Shown here in pieces: positions 1 to 9,689 of a stretch of DNA of 64,000 nt; within the stretch, counting starts at the first letter, position 1, and every line of letters begins with the position of its first letter. Made by a program: the position numbers and the translations under genes. The notes under the pieces were generated by a model. That model was not told the origin of the DNA. It was given only the letters and a program-made list of their open reading frames with translations, and searched no databases. This stretch comes from Clostridiales bacterium (GTDB taxonomy: Bacteria > Bacillota > Clostridia > Christensenellales > Borkfalkiaceae). The stretch lies in the NCBI GenBank assembly GCA_015055505.1, contig SVIB01000003.1:1-64000 (forward strand), read 5' to 3'.

Positions 1-410
1 ATGAAAGATTAGAGTACTATACTATTAAAGTTAATAGCTCTCCAAAGGATTTCGTTGAATTCTTTGACCCTGATTCTAAAGAATATAAAACAGTTGACCA
101 TTATGAACCTTCTAAAACTTACCCGGGCTTTGATGCAAACCATGCGATAATGTCAATTTATGTATCGGATTTGTACGAAAAAGAGTTTACGGGAGAGTAT
201 GACCCGAAAACAAACAAAGAAAAAGCAAAACGAGGTAAGTTGATTCCGGATGGTATCAATGTTTGTGCTCCTGCTATATGGTTCCCAAAAACAAATAATT
301 ATGAGGAATCAGCCACTACATATTATGTAAGTAATGATTATTTGCGTAGAGAGGCTAAACAGGAAGAAGACGATATAATAGAATTCGGTGAGGGAACTAC
401 AAATGAGTAA
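1..410 (+). CDS. C-terminal part of a probable Z1-domain (defense/restriction-associated ATPase) protein, truncated by the window edge
   Basis: Frame 3 is open from base 3 (ERLEYYTIKVNSSPKDFVEFFDPDSKEYKTVDHYEPSKTYPGFDANHAIMSIYVSDLYEKEF...), upstream of the listed ORF start at 150; it overlaps the next CDS. The Z1 call rests on operon context and general resemblance. Confidence 0.55.
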   Translation, partial: ERLEYYTIKVNSSPKDFVEFFDPDSKEYKTVDHYEPSKTYPGFDANHAIMSIYVSDLYEKEFTGEYDPKTNKEKAKRGKLIPDGINVCAPAIWFPKTNNYEESATTYYVSNDYLRREAKQEEDDIIEFGEGTTNE

Positions 411-1374
411 AACTGTTTTTGAAAAATGGATAGAAGTAGAAGAAAAAAGTGTTGATGATAACTATATTCTAGAGTATTATTTATCTCAAAAAACAAAAAC
501 GAGAATATATTTTAGTTTGATTGATTCTTCAAAGGTTATATATCTTGAATTTTCTAAAGAAGCTTTAAGTTCTTATGATTGTCCAGATTTGAAAGGGCTA
601 GACATTAGTGTTCAAGATGTAAATGTTATCTCACCAGAGAAGAGATACATTGTAATTAAGAATGCTACTAATAACAATGAAATATTTTTAGCTTTTTCCA
701 GCTCTCTTTGTGACGCGTTAATAGATGTTGATAGTTATTTTGAGACCTTTAACGTGCTTAAGGCGGTAATAAAAGAATACAAAGAATATTTTGCTAATCC
801 TAATAAAATATTATCTCAACAAGAAGAGCAGGGCCTTTGTGCTGAATTATTGCAATTAAAATATTTGGTTGAAAAGTTTGGAGAAAATATTGTAATCAAT
901 TGGCAAGGGCCAAGAAGAAATAAAAGGGATTTTGTTTTTGACAAGACTGCGTTAGAAGTGAAATCAACAATGTCTCAAACGAATACAAATGTTTTGATTT
1001 CTAATGAGAATCAGCTTGATTGTAATTATCCTGATACGTTGAAGGCATTGTACTTAAAAGTATTTATTTTTGAATCGATGGACGATGGTTTTACTGTTAT
1101 TGATTGCGCAAATCAGCTTCTTGATTGCGTTCAGGATGTTAACTTAAAAAGCGTAATAGTTGCAAACTTGTTGAAATTAAAGGTTAATATTAATACGTAC
1201 AAGCCAGTTTGTAAATTTTCTTTACAAGGAACTCGTTTTTATGAAATAGTTGATGGATTTCCCAAAATAACAAAAGCTATTTTATCGAGTGAAATATTTG
1301 ATGTTAAATATAGATTAAAATTGGATGCATTAAAACAATTTGAAACAAAAGAGGACGAAGTGGTTTATGAATAA
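403..1374 (+). CDS. DUF4420-like PD-(D/E)XK motif protein
   Basis: ATG at 403 overlaps the previous stop; KRDFVFDKTALEVKST fits a D...ExK nuclease core; lies between Z1-like and AIPR genes. Confidence 0.7.
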   Translation: MSKTVFEKWIEVEEKSVDDNYILEYYLSQKTKTRIYFSLIDSSKVIYLEFSKEALSSYDCPDLKGLDISVQDVNVISPEKRYIVIKNATNNNEIFLAFSSSLCDALIDVDSYFETFNVLKAVIKEYKEYFANPNKILSQQEEQGLCAELLQLKYLVEKFGENIVINWQGPRRNKRDFVFDKTALEVKSTMSQTNTNVLISNENQLDCNYPDTLKALYLKVFIFESMDDGFTVIDCANQLLDCVQDVNLKSVIVANLLKLKVNINTYKPVCKFSLQGTRFYEIVDGFPKITKAILSSEIFDVKYRLKLDALKQFETKEDEVVYE

Positions 1375-3358
1375 TTTTAATAAAGAGCTAATAAACAAAA
1401 TCAAATTATTTCAGTCGGAAGAAAATAATATTGATGTTGTAGAAGAAAAGTATTATTTTATCAAATATGTTTTTGCAAATTTGGAGTCTTTAGACGCTGA
1501 GTCATTAGATATTTGTGAAGAAGAGTTTTATGGATTAAAGTGTAATGTTGATGCTTACTTTTTTGACGAAGATAATTCTACGTATAATTTATATTTGGGG
1601 ATTTACAATGACCAAAATGATGATAATGCGACATTGTCAAAAGAGGCTATTACAAAAGAATATGATAAAATAATTAATTTTGTAAAAAAGATTGTTGACG
1701 GAAGATTCTTTGAATTCGGTGAAGATTCCTTTACATATGAGATAGCGGATGCTGTGTATAAGTCGTTAAAAGATAAGGAGTTGGTTGTTAACGTATTCAC
1801 TAACTATAACGTTCCAAGCGAATTACAAAAAGACGATATTGAAGAGATTTCGGGGCAAAGAGTTTCTTTTAGAACTTATGACTTAGAAGATTTAGAGAAT
1901 AAATTTGGTCAACTTAACAACGATACGTTTGAATTGGATTGTCGTGAAAAATTTGGTGAGGAATTATCTGCTGTTAGAATTTCATCCACGCCTGACTTTG
2001 ATGTTTACATGTGTTCGATGAAGGGATTATGGCTCGCGACACTATACAAAGAAGACAGTATAAGATTGCTTGAAGCCAATGTTCGTTCGTATTTAAAAAG
2101 GACAGCGAAGGTTAATGCTGGGATTTTGGATACAGTAAAAAACAATCCGGAGGAATTTGTAAGCTTTAACAATGGTATTTCGGCTGTTGCCACTGAAATT
2201 AAATATGATAAAGATATTGGGCCGGCAAATCTAGCTAAAATTAGAAGTATTGTAAATTTCCAAATTGTAAACGGTGGACAAACAACGGCCACGTTGTATG
2301 AGTGTTTTAAGGACAAGCTTTTTGATGAATTAAAGAGAATAATTGTTCCTGTTAAGTTAACTGTTGTTAAAAATATTAGTAATTCAGAGTCTTTGATAAG
2401 AAATATTAGTGTTTTTTCAAACACTCAAACTGCTATCAAAAAATCTGACCCTCCGTCAAACTTGCCATATTATATTATGATGAAGCAATTGTCAAAGAGT
2501 TGTTTGTCTAATGATATAAATGGTAGTTATTTGTGTTATTTTGAACGCACAAACGGTGAGTATGATACTGAATATAGAAGAAATAACGGAACGAAAAAAT
2601 TTACTAATACTAATCCAAAAGATAAAAAGTTTACGAAGATTGATTTGGCTATTGCTGTAAATTGTTGGGAACAGTTGCCTTTTAAGGTATGTGAAGGACG
2701 CGAAAAGAACTTTACATTATTCAATAATACAGTTAAAAATCAATTAATTGACCCTGATGATACGTATTTTAAAAACGCATATGCGTGTATTGTTATGTTT
2801 AGAAAGCTTGATAAAATTGCAAGGAAATTAAAGCTTTCTTACAAGAGTAACGTTGTTTCATATACTTTGAGTTTAATTTCTCTTATTTACGGGAAAAAGC
2901 TTGACTTGTTAAAGATTTGGGAGCTTAAAGACCTTACTCCTGAATTAAATGATGTTGCTTATAATTTACTTCCGAAAGTCCACCAAGTTATAGAAAACAC
3001 GCCTCCTGAACATCCGGAAGCGCGTATGTGGGCGAGAAAAGAGAAGTGTTGGGATATTGTGAAAACATTAACTTGTGATTTTGCAATAAATACCAATTCT
3101 CAAGTTGTTGAATTTTTCCCGAAAAATGAAGCGCTTGTCTACATTGATACTGACGAAAACTTTTTTAATTCCTTGGTATGGATGAAGCTTTTGCTTTGGG
3201 ATAATAAATATAAAATTTTGAACAAGCAACAACAAAAAATGGCTAAATATTTGCGTTCGATGGCAGATAATCCAAACGTGAAATTAACATTAAAGCAAAA
3301 AGACTTTGGTAAAGATATATTCCTTTTTGCTGTAAAATCAGGATTCCAATATAAATAA
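1367..3358 (+). CDS. AIPR family (abortive infection phage resistance) protein
   Basis: FVSFNNGISAVATEI and FQIVNGGQTTATLYE are characteristic AIPR motifs; ATG at 1367 overlaps the upstream stop. Confidence 0.85.
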   Translation: MNNFNKELINKIKLFQSEENNIDVVEEKYYFIKYVFANLESLDAESLDICEEEFYGLKCNVDAYFFDEDNSTYNLYLGIYNDQNDDNATLSKEAITKEYDKIINFVKKIVDGRFFEFGEDSFTYEIADAVYKSLKDKELVVNVFTNYNVPSELQKDDIEEISGQRVSFRTYDLEDLENKFGQLNNDTFELDCREKFGEELSAVRISSTPDFDVYMCSMKGLWLATLYKEDSIRLLEANVRSYLKRTAKVNAGILDTVKNNPEEFVSFNNGISAVATEIKYDKDIGPANLAKIRSIVNFQIVNGGQTTATLYECFKDKLFDELKRIIVPVKLTVVKNISNSESLIRNISVFSNTQTAIKKSDPPSNLPYYIMMKQLSKSCLSNDINGSYLCYFERTNGEYDTEYRRNNGTKKFTNTNPKDKKFTKIDLAIAVNCWEQLPFKVCEGREKNFTLFNNTVKNQLIDPDDTYFKNAYACIVMFRKLDKIARKLKLSYKSNVVSYTLSLISLIYGKKLDLLKIWELKDLTPELNDVAYNLLPKVHQVIENTPPEHPEARMWARKEKCWDIVKTLTCDFAINTNSQVVEFFPKNEALVYIDTDENFFNSLVWMKLLLWDNKYKILNKQQQKMAKYLRSMADNPNVKLTLKQKDFGKDIFLFAVKSGFQYK

Positions 3359-3372
3359 AGGAGATTCTTATA

Positions 3373-3933
3373 ATGTCAATGATAATAGACCATGAACTTA
3401 ATTACTTGAGATTTGACGTTCCAAACTCGGAAGCAAATTTAAATGCACAGCATTATGGCGGGAAACCAAGAACGGTTGGTGCTTATTATATGAGCGAAAA
3501 TAGTGATGCGTGTAGAGAGTTTTTAAGCCAAATGCAAGGTAAATATTATTTTGATGTTAATTTGTGTTTAAAAAATGCGCAAGAAGTTATTTCTTTTCTA
3601 AAAAAGAATAATTATGCTGATGCATATCGAGACAAATTAATTCCACAAGAGAAGCAAATTGAGGCATTGCAATGGTTTATATCATCTGGCGAATACTTTT
3701 ATGAGATTTCAGCTCCAACAATTAATGAAAATGCTAAGTATTTAAAGTTGGACAACAATGATAGCTTTATTACTGGAATTAAAACATTAATTTTAGGTGA
3801 CTTATGCAGCCTTTATTTCAAAAAAATTGGTACTGATGGATATGTGATATATTTGGATAGGTCTCCAAAATTTGATGAGATTATAGAAAATAATACGATA
3901 CTTAAGTGGATACAAAAGAAGGAAGAACTATGA
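3373..3933 (+). CDS. uncharacterised defense-operon protein (186 aa)
   Basis: RBS aaggag just upstream; stop overlaps the next start (atga); no family recognised. Confidence 0.7.
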   Translation: MSMIIDHELNYLRFDVPNSEANLNAQHYGGKPRTVGAYYMSENSDACREFLSQMQGKYYFDVNLCLKNAQEVISFLKKNNYADAYRDKLIPQEKQIEALQWFISSGEYFYEISAPTINENAKYLKLDNNDSFITGIKTLILGDLCSLYFKKIGTDGYVIYLDRSPKFDEIIENNTILKWIQKKEEL

Positions 3934-4652
3934 TGTCTTTTGATAATATAATTTTTGAAGGAAAAAGAAGATATTACATTGAAGATTTAACTCAACGGGA
4001 TTATTCTTTGGAAAATACAACTCCATATACCTTTGAAATACTAGGGAATGTTATTGAAGAACACGCTTGGGGAGAGCTGCTAAGAGCAACAACAATGACC
4101 TTATTAGAAAGCTTTCCGGAGTTTGAAGAAAAACTTTATTCTTTTAGATGCCCTTGGAGCAAGGCGGTAATGTTTCGACCGGACGGTGGAACGAATTACA
4201 AGTTGGTTTCTTCAAAGATATATATCAACTGTAATCACACAGCTTTACACTCTTGCTGGTTTTTGCAAGATTTGCTTGATTTTTTCAACATTGATAAATC
4301 ACAAGTAAAACTTGTTATACATAGGTCTTCGGCGGCGGAGCCAAAAGAAGTGAAAGAATACATAGAGGAAAGATTTAAAAAAGATTTTGTAAACTTCCTT
4401 GAGTTGGCTTATGGTAAAGATGCTGAATATGCAAAAAAAGTGCTTGACAATATAGATAAATACCTGAATCCCCGTTTGGCGAAGATGTCTAAGAGTTACA
4501 ATAGTTTTTTCTTGTTTGATGATGTGCCAACCTTTAGCAATTATGCAAAAAAAGTTAAAGAAGTTGTGTATAAGGATTTTCAAACTAATGAAAAAGCCCT
4601 TAAGGTGTTAAACAAATACATAAAGTATTTAATTGAATTCTACAAAATATAA
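3930..4652 (+). CDS. uncharacterised defense-operon protein
   Basis: ATG at 3930 overlaps the previous stop; no family recognised. Confidence 0.65.
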   Translation: MMSFDNIIFEGKRRYYIEDLTQRDYSLENTTPYTFEILGNVIEEHAWGELLRATTMTLLESFPEFEEKLYSFRCPWSKAVMFRPDGGTNYKLVSSKIYINCNHTALHSCWFLQDLLDFFNIDKSQVKLVIHRSSAAEPKEVKEYIEERFKKDFVNFLELAYGKDAEYAKKVLDNIDKYLNPRLAKMSKSYNSFFLFDDVPTFSNYAKKVKEVVYKDFQTNEKALKVLNKYIKYLIEFYKI

Positions 4653-4663
4653 AGGAGTCAAAA

Positions 4664-5092
4664 ATGTTACAAACATATAATTTAGCAGGAACAGTCATTT
4701 ATTATGATTCGGACAAAAAGGTTATAGCAAGATATCCATCAAAATCAAATTTATTATTAAAAGGCGCTGACAACAGCCTTTATTTTGGTATGACTTCAAA
4801 TAGTGATGTTGATAAGATTTTTTGCAAGATTTTTAGTGTTTCAAATATTAAAAAAATTCAAGACTTAAAATATGATTTAAGTTTTTGTGGAGAAATTGTA
4901 GAGGTTTTTATTAATATCAATGCGGAAGGTCAAATTCAGGTTCGTTTTAATAATGATGGAACCATCGGAAGGATTTTAAACAAGTATGAAGATGCCGAAC
5001 ACGAAAAGATTGATTTTACTAAAATGTTGTTAGTTGTAGATTTTTCCCACAATGAAATAAGGGTAAAAAATCCAGCGATATTTAAGTTGTGA
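4664..5092 (+). CDS. uncharacterised defense-operon protein (142 aa)
   Basis: RBS aaaggag before ATG; same operon, spacing under 15 nt. Confidence 0.65.
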   Translation: MLQTYNLAGTVIYYDSDKKVIARYPSKSNLLLKGADNSLYFGMTSNSDVDKIFCKIFSVSNIKKIQDLKYDLSFCGEIVEVFININAEGQIQVRFNNDGTIGRILNKYEDAEHEKIDFTKMLLVVDFSHNEIRVKNPAIFKL

Positions 5093-5096
5093 TAAA

Positions 5097-5528
5097 ATGA
5101 TAGAAGTTGTTGCGGCGCTTATATGGGATAAGGATAAGTTTTTGATTTGCCAAAGGCCTGCTAATAAAGCAAGAGCTCTTTTATGGGAGTTTGTTGGCGG
5201 AAAGGTTGAAGAAGGCGAAACGAAGGAACAGGCTTTAATCCGAGAGTGTAAAGAAGAATTAAATATTACGCTAAACGTCGGGGATATTTTTATGGAAGTT
5301 GTCCACGAGTATCCCGATATTACCGTGCATTTAACCTTGTTTAATGCAACAATAGCCGAAGGTGTTCCACAAAAACTAGAACATAACGATATCAAATGGA
5401 TAACACCGGCTGAAATTCCAAACTACAATTTCTGCCCAGCCGATGTAGAAATATTAAAAAAAATTATTAGATACAAGACATATAATAGGGAAGGAGACAA
5501 TTATGAGCGAAACAAAATTAACATCTAA
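5097..5528 (+). CDS. Nudix hydrolase, MutT/8-oxo-dGTP diphosphatase-like
   Basis: Nudix box GGKVEEGETKEQALIRECKEELNI matches GX5EX7REUXEEXGU. Confidence 0.9.
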   Translation: MIEVVAALIWDKDKFLICQRPANKARALLWEFVGGKVEEGETKEQALIRECKEELNITLNVGDIFMEVVHEYPDITVHLTLFNATIAEGVPQKLEHNDIKWITPAEIPNYNFCPADVEILKKIIRYKTYNREGDNYERNKINI

Positions 5529-7485
5529 GGGATTGAAAAATTCGCTGAAAAATTATTCAATTTCGGAAGCAATTTCGGAATATATTTGGAATGGATTTGA
5601 CGCAAAAGCGACGATGGTCGAGGTTAAAGAAGATAAAAGTCTACTTGATTCTACGATGTGTATCTATATAAAAGATAATGGAACGGGGATTAATAGAAAT
5701 CAATTGAATGAAAAATTTGAAAAAGCTTATGAATCCGAAAAGCATGTAAAAACAAAATTAAATGGAGCAACAATTAAAGGCAAGAAGGGTGTTGGTAGAT
5801 ATAGCTTTTATAATACTTGCTATTTGGCAAAGTGGGAAACGGTTTATCAAGATGGTGAAACCCGGAAAAAGTATACTATTACTATTGAAGCACAAAATTT
5901 AATAAAATTTGATGTATCTGAAGAAGTTGAGACAACGGAATCGACCGGTACAGTTGTGACTTTGTTTTTAAATCAAGGTGTTGCTGTCGGCGATTTAAGA
6001 GAGGATATAAAATTGTCTTGTGCATGGTTATTAAAATTATATGATGATAAACGTATAATAATAGTTAATAATGAACAAATAGACTGTTCCGATTTAATAT
6101 ATTCTTGTGAAACAAGAGAAAATAATTTCTCCGATTTTCATGTAAAAGCCACAATTTGTGTTTGGAAGAGAAAACTACATGACGAATACTCGAAATACTA
6201 TTATTTAAATTCTAAAGAAGAAGTTTTGTGTAAAGAAAACACTACCTTAAATAATAAAGGGGATAACTTTTATCATAGTATATTTATTTCGTCTAATTTG
6301 TTTGATGAAAATTTTAGTTTTGAGTCCGATATGGAGGATGATAATTTAATAGGATTTAAAACAAAAAAATCAAAGGAATTCAAGAAGTTAAAAGAATTTT
6401 GCGATATGTTTTTGTATGAAACGAGAAAGCCGTTTATAAGAGCTTATTCAGAGGAGTTTATTGGAAAATTAAAAGATAAAAAAGTATATCCAAAGTTTGA
6501 TAAAAATAATGCGATTGATCGTTTCAAGGAAGAACAATTAGATATTCTTATATCTAATATTTATTATTTTGTGCCAAAAGTTTTTACATCGCTGACGGTG
6601 CTTCAACAAAAAACTTTAGTTCGAATGTTTGAATTAATTCAATCTTCTGGAGAAGTAAATAATTTATTTAAAATATTGGATGGTGTAGTGGACTTATCAA
6701 AAGAGGAACGTGCAGAGATGGCGGATCTTCTTGAAAAAACTGAGTTATCAAATGTGATAGAGATGTTAAATTTGGTTGTTTCAAGATTACAAGCAATCAA
6801 AGATTTTGAAACCCTTGTGTTTGATAAGAATAGATATACTAATGAAGTAGACCATGTTCAAAAGTTTATTGAACAACATTATTGGTTTTTTGGGGAGCAA
6901 TATCATTTGGCAACAGCTGAAGAGCCTAATTTTGAAGAAGCATTACGAGCTTATTTAAATTTTGCATCCGATAGTTTTTATAAGAAAGGTGAAATACATA
7001 TTGATAGTAAAGATAAAAATAAACAAATGGATATTTTTGCTATCCAATCGGTTATGGCAGGTGAAGTCAAAAAATGTATTGTTGTTGAATTAAAGAGACC
7101 AAGTGTAACGTTATCAAGCAAAGAACTTGGTCAAATAAAGAAATACTATGGTGTTATAAAGGATGATAGTAGATTTCAAAGTGAAAAAATAGAATGGGAT
7201 TTTATTTTGGTTGGAAATAAGTATAATGACGAAATAGTTGGAGAAATTAAAAATAGTACTCATCATGGTATTTATAATTGTGTTTATAAAGTAGGAAATT
7301 GTACTATTGTAGTAAAAAGTTGGAGTGATATTCTTACTGAACTGAAGATGAATATGCGCTATTTAGAAGAAAAGCTTAAAATTAAATATTCAATGCTTTG
7401 TGACAAAAGTACGTTAAGTTCGGATGATATTATTAAGGAACAAGAGAATTCAATAGCGACTATGCCAAAGGCAATGATAAGTTAA
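5503..7485 (+). CDS. GHKL (HSP90/MORC/MutL-like) ATPase with C-terminal PD-(D/E)XK-like domain
   Basis: N-terminal motifs EYIWNGFDA, IKDNGTGI, GKKGVGRYSF; C-terminal KQMDIFAIQ...VVELKRPSVTL resembles a D...ExK core. Confidence 0.85.
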   Translation: MSETKLTSKGLKNSLKNYSISEAISEYIWNGFDAKATMVEVKEDKSLLDSTMCIYIKDNGTGINRNQLNEKFEKAYESEKHVKTKLNGATIKGKKGVGRYSFYNTCYLAKWETVYQDGETRKKYTITIEAQNLIKFDVSEEVETTESTGTVVTLFLNQGVAVGDLREDIKLSCAWLLKLYDDKRIIIVNNEQIDCSDLIYSCETRENNFSDFHVKATICVWKRKLHDEYSKYYYLNSKEEVLCKENTTLNNKGDNFYHSIFISSNLFDENFSFESDMEDDNLIGFKTKKSKEFKKLKEFCDMFLYETRKPFIRAYSEEFIGKLKDKKVYPKFDKNNAIDRFKEEQLDILISNIYYFVPKVFTSLTVLQQKTLVRMFELIQSSGEVNNLFKILDGVVDLSKEERAEMADLLEKTELSNVIEMLNLVVSRLQAIKDFETLVFDKNRYTNEVDHVQKFIEQHYWFFGEQYHLATAEEPNFEEALRAYLNFASDSFYKKGEIHIDSKDKNKQMDIFAIQSVMAGEVKKCIVVELKRPSVTLSSKELGQIKKYYGVIKDDSRFQSEKIEWDFILVGNKYNDEIVGEIKNSTHHGIYNCVYKVGNCTIVVKSWSDILTELKMNMRYLEEKLKIKYSMLCDKSTLSSDDIIKEQENSIATMPKAMIS

Positions 7486-7551
7486 TAGTTTTAGATTTTA
7501 TTGATTACTTGCGAGAGTAAAAACAGGTGCGTATATATACGATAAAATGGA

Positions 7552-7580
7552 TTGATTGTTTTGTGTGGATGTGGTATACT
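7552..7580 (+). promoter_or_regulatory. sigma-A-type promoter for the small ORF at 7616
   Basis: TTGATT - 17 nt - TATACT. Confidence 0.6.
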
Positions 7581-7615
7581 TGTAGTAATAAAATCTAAAT
7601 AGGATAGGACAAGTT

Positions 7616-7828
7616 ATGGTTACTCGTAAAGAAGATACGTCGAAAAGAGTAGCAAGACGTAAATACGAAGAAAAGAATAAAGAATTACGCAAAGAGAAAA
7701 ACGCAAACTTTCAAACGATGATTCCAAGAGATTTGTTTGAAGAAATCAACGCGTTTTTAACCGAAAAGGGTATGACGAAAGTAGATTTCATTAAAAAAGC
7801 CTACGAAATAATGAAAAAAGAGGGTTAA
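7616..7828 (+). CDS. small ribbon-helix-helix-like protein (70 aa)
   Basis: FQTMIPRDLFEEINAFLTEKGMTKVDFIKKAYEIM resembles RHH folds; own promoter. Confidence 0.5.
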   Translation: MVTRKEDTSKRVARRKYEEKNKELRKEKNANFQTMIPRDLFEEINAFLTEKGMTKVDFIKKAYEIMKKEG

Positions 7829-7832
7829 AATT

Positions 7833-8291
7833 ATGTTAGAAGTTGGAATGAAAGCGCCGAATTTTACGTTGCCCGATAAAAACGGGAAGTTGGTTTCTTT
7901 GTCTGATTTTCTCGGCAAGAAAGTGGTTTTATATTTTTATCCAAAGGACAATACGCCTGGTTGCACAAGACAGGCGTGTGCGTTTGCGCTTAAAAATAAA
8001 GAAATCGAAAACAAAAACGCGGTGGTTATCGGCATTAGCAAGGATAGTGTGAACTCGCATTTGAATTTTGCAACCAAGTATAATTTGCCGTTTGTTTTGC
8101 TTTCGGATAGCGAACTTTCGGCTATTCAAGCGTATGGCGTTTGGCAAGAGAAAAAGTTGTACGGCAAAGTGAGTATGGGCGTTGTGAGAACGACGTTTTT
8201 AATCGACGAGCAAGGCATTATACAAGCGATTATGCCCAAAGTAAAACCCGACAATAATGCCGACGAAATCTTAGCATTGTTGGAAGATTAA
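7833..8291 (+). CDS. bcp: thioredoxin-dependent peroxiredoxin (BCP/AhpC-TSA)
   Basis: PNFTLPDKNGK..., YFYPKDNTPGCTRQA peroxidatic Cys motif. Confidence 0.92.
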   Translation: MLEVGMKAPNFTLPDKNGKLVSLSDFLGKKVVLYFYPKDNTPGCTRQACAFALKNKEIENKNAVVIGISKDSVNSHLNFATKYNLPFVLLSDSELSAIQAYGVWQEKKLYGKVSMGVVRTTFLIDEQGIIQAIMPKVKPDNNADEILALLED

Positions 8292-8307
8292 TAACTAATT
8301 GAAAATT

Positions 8308-8335
8308 GCCCCAAAAGTTGTTTAACTTTTGGGGC
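8308..8335. terminator. intrinsic terminator
   Basis: gccccaaaagtt-gttt-aacttttggggc perfect hairpin. Confidence 0.7.
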
Positions 8336-8400
8336 GCATTTATAAGACGTAATTTGCATCAAATTCTAAAATCTATACAGTGTTTTCTGTTTTCTAAAAT

Positions 8401-9096
8401 TTATTCGGATAAAAGATCTTTAAGACAATCCTCAAAAGCGGGAACCCACCAGTCGCGATAGCCTGCGCGCTTGGGATGAACAGGGTCTAGCATATATAAA
8501 TCGTACATTTCCTTAGAAATAGCGTTGAAGGCTTTATCGTAGAATAAATCCAAAACCTCTACGTTCCATTTTTTCGCAATTTGTTTTAAGGCGGAAATCA
8601 TAATTTCGTACGTGTCCGACTCAAAATAAGTTCCCGTATAAAATACAATGGGGCAGTTCCATGTTTTTTTGCATAACGCAATTATGTATTCGATTGCGCC
8701 AAAGGTTGTGGTATTGTCAAGCTCGGTAAGATTTTTAACCTCGTCTGCCGTAATAACGCCGAAAGAGTCTTTGCGAGATCTGTCGTTTGTTGAAAGTTGA
8801 CAGATAAAGGCGTCAAGATGCTCAACTCTGTCCTTGCTGTTTACGTACCTTTCAAGCCTCGCCACATAACTGTTTTCGCTAATATTTGCAAGGGTAGTGC
8901 TGGAAACGGCTTCTTTTATACAAACGCAACCGTTTCGTTTTGCGATAAAATCTCCCATACCCTCAGCCATTGCTCCCGCGCCGTACGTTACGGACGAGCC
9001 TAAAAAATAGAACGTTTTGCCTGAAAGTATGCTATCGGGAAGCTTTTGCGTGTTTTCTAAAGCATAAAAAGAATCGTTTCCATCAGTTAATTTCAT
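8401..9096 (-). CDS. SGNH/GDSL-type hydrolase
   Basis: FLGSSVTYGAGA block I; LDPVHPKRAGYRDW block V. Confidence 0.8.
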   Translation of the reverse strand: MKLTDGNDSFYALENTQKLPDSILSGKTFYFLGSSVTYGAGAMAEGMGDFIAKRNGCVCIKEAVSSTTLANISENSYVARLERYVNSKDRVEHLDAFICQLSTNDRSRKDSFGVITADEVKNLTELDNTTTFGAIEYIIALCKKTWNCPIVFYTGTYFESDTYEIMISALKQIAKKWNVEVLDLFYDKAFNAISKEMYDLYMLDPVHPKRAGYRDWWVPAFEDCLKDLLSE

Positions 9097-9374
9097 AATA
9101 GTAAATCTCCTTACATATTTAGTATAAATTAAAAATTACCTATTGTCAATAGGTTGAAAATATTACTAATTTGGTTCGGAGAATAAAAACAGTAGTAATG
9201 CTCATAGAACAAAATTTAAGCAACACAAAAGGTCGAGTAAGCTCAAAAGTTTATTAAGGGTAGTTGGAAAATATATTTATATTAATTTTTCGCGGTTTGA
9301 CAGCGATTATTTTATTTACAGTAACAATTTTTAATTATTTTAATTAAAATATAACAAAAATTTGCTGTTTTTTC

Positions 9375-9403
9375 TTTTCAAAGACGAAAATATGTGTTAT
9401 AAT
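9375..9403 (+). promoter_or_regulatory. promoter with extended -10 for the ORF at 9444
   Basis: ttttca - 17 nt - TATAAT preceded by TGT. Confidence 0.55.
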
Positions 9404-9443
9404 GGTCTAAAGAGGAATGTTTCTCAAATTTTCGAGGTGTATT

Positions 9444-9689
9444 ATGAAAGAATTTAAAGTTGTACCTTGTCAAGGCAGAGTAGTTGCAAAAACCGGAGTA
9501 GAAGCAAGTAAACAAATTTCGGCTCTTGCATCAATCGTTACTCAAGAATCTATCGGCGGATGGGAACTTATTTCGGCTATGCCTATCGTCGTAGCAAGTT
9601 CTAAAAAGAGATTTAGAGGAACTGAAACTCCGTATAACGCTCTCGTTTTTGCAAGAGAAGTTATTAAGGAAGAAGACGCTAAGAAATAA
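9444..9689 (+). CDS. small DUF4177-like protein
   Basis: ATG at 9444; MKEFKVVP...GGWELISAMP pattern. Confidence 0.5.
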   Translation: MKEFKVVPCQGRVVAKTGVEASKQISALASIVTQESIGGWELISAMPIVVASSKKRFRGTETPYNALVFAREVIKEEDAKK

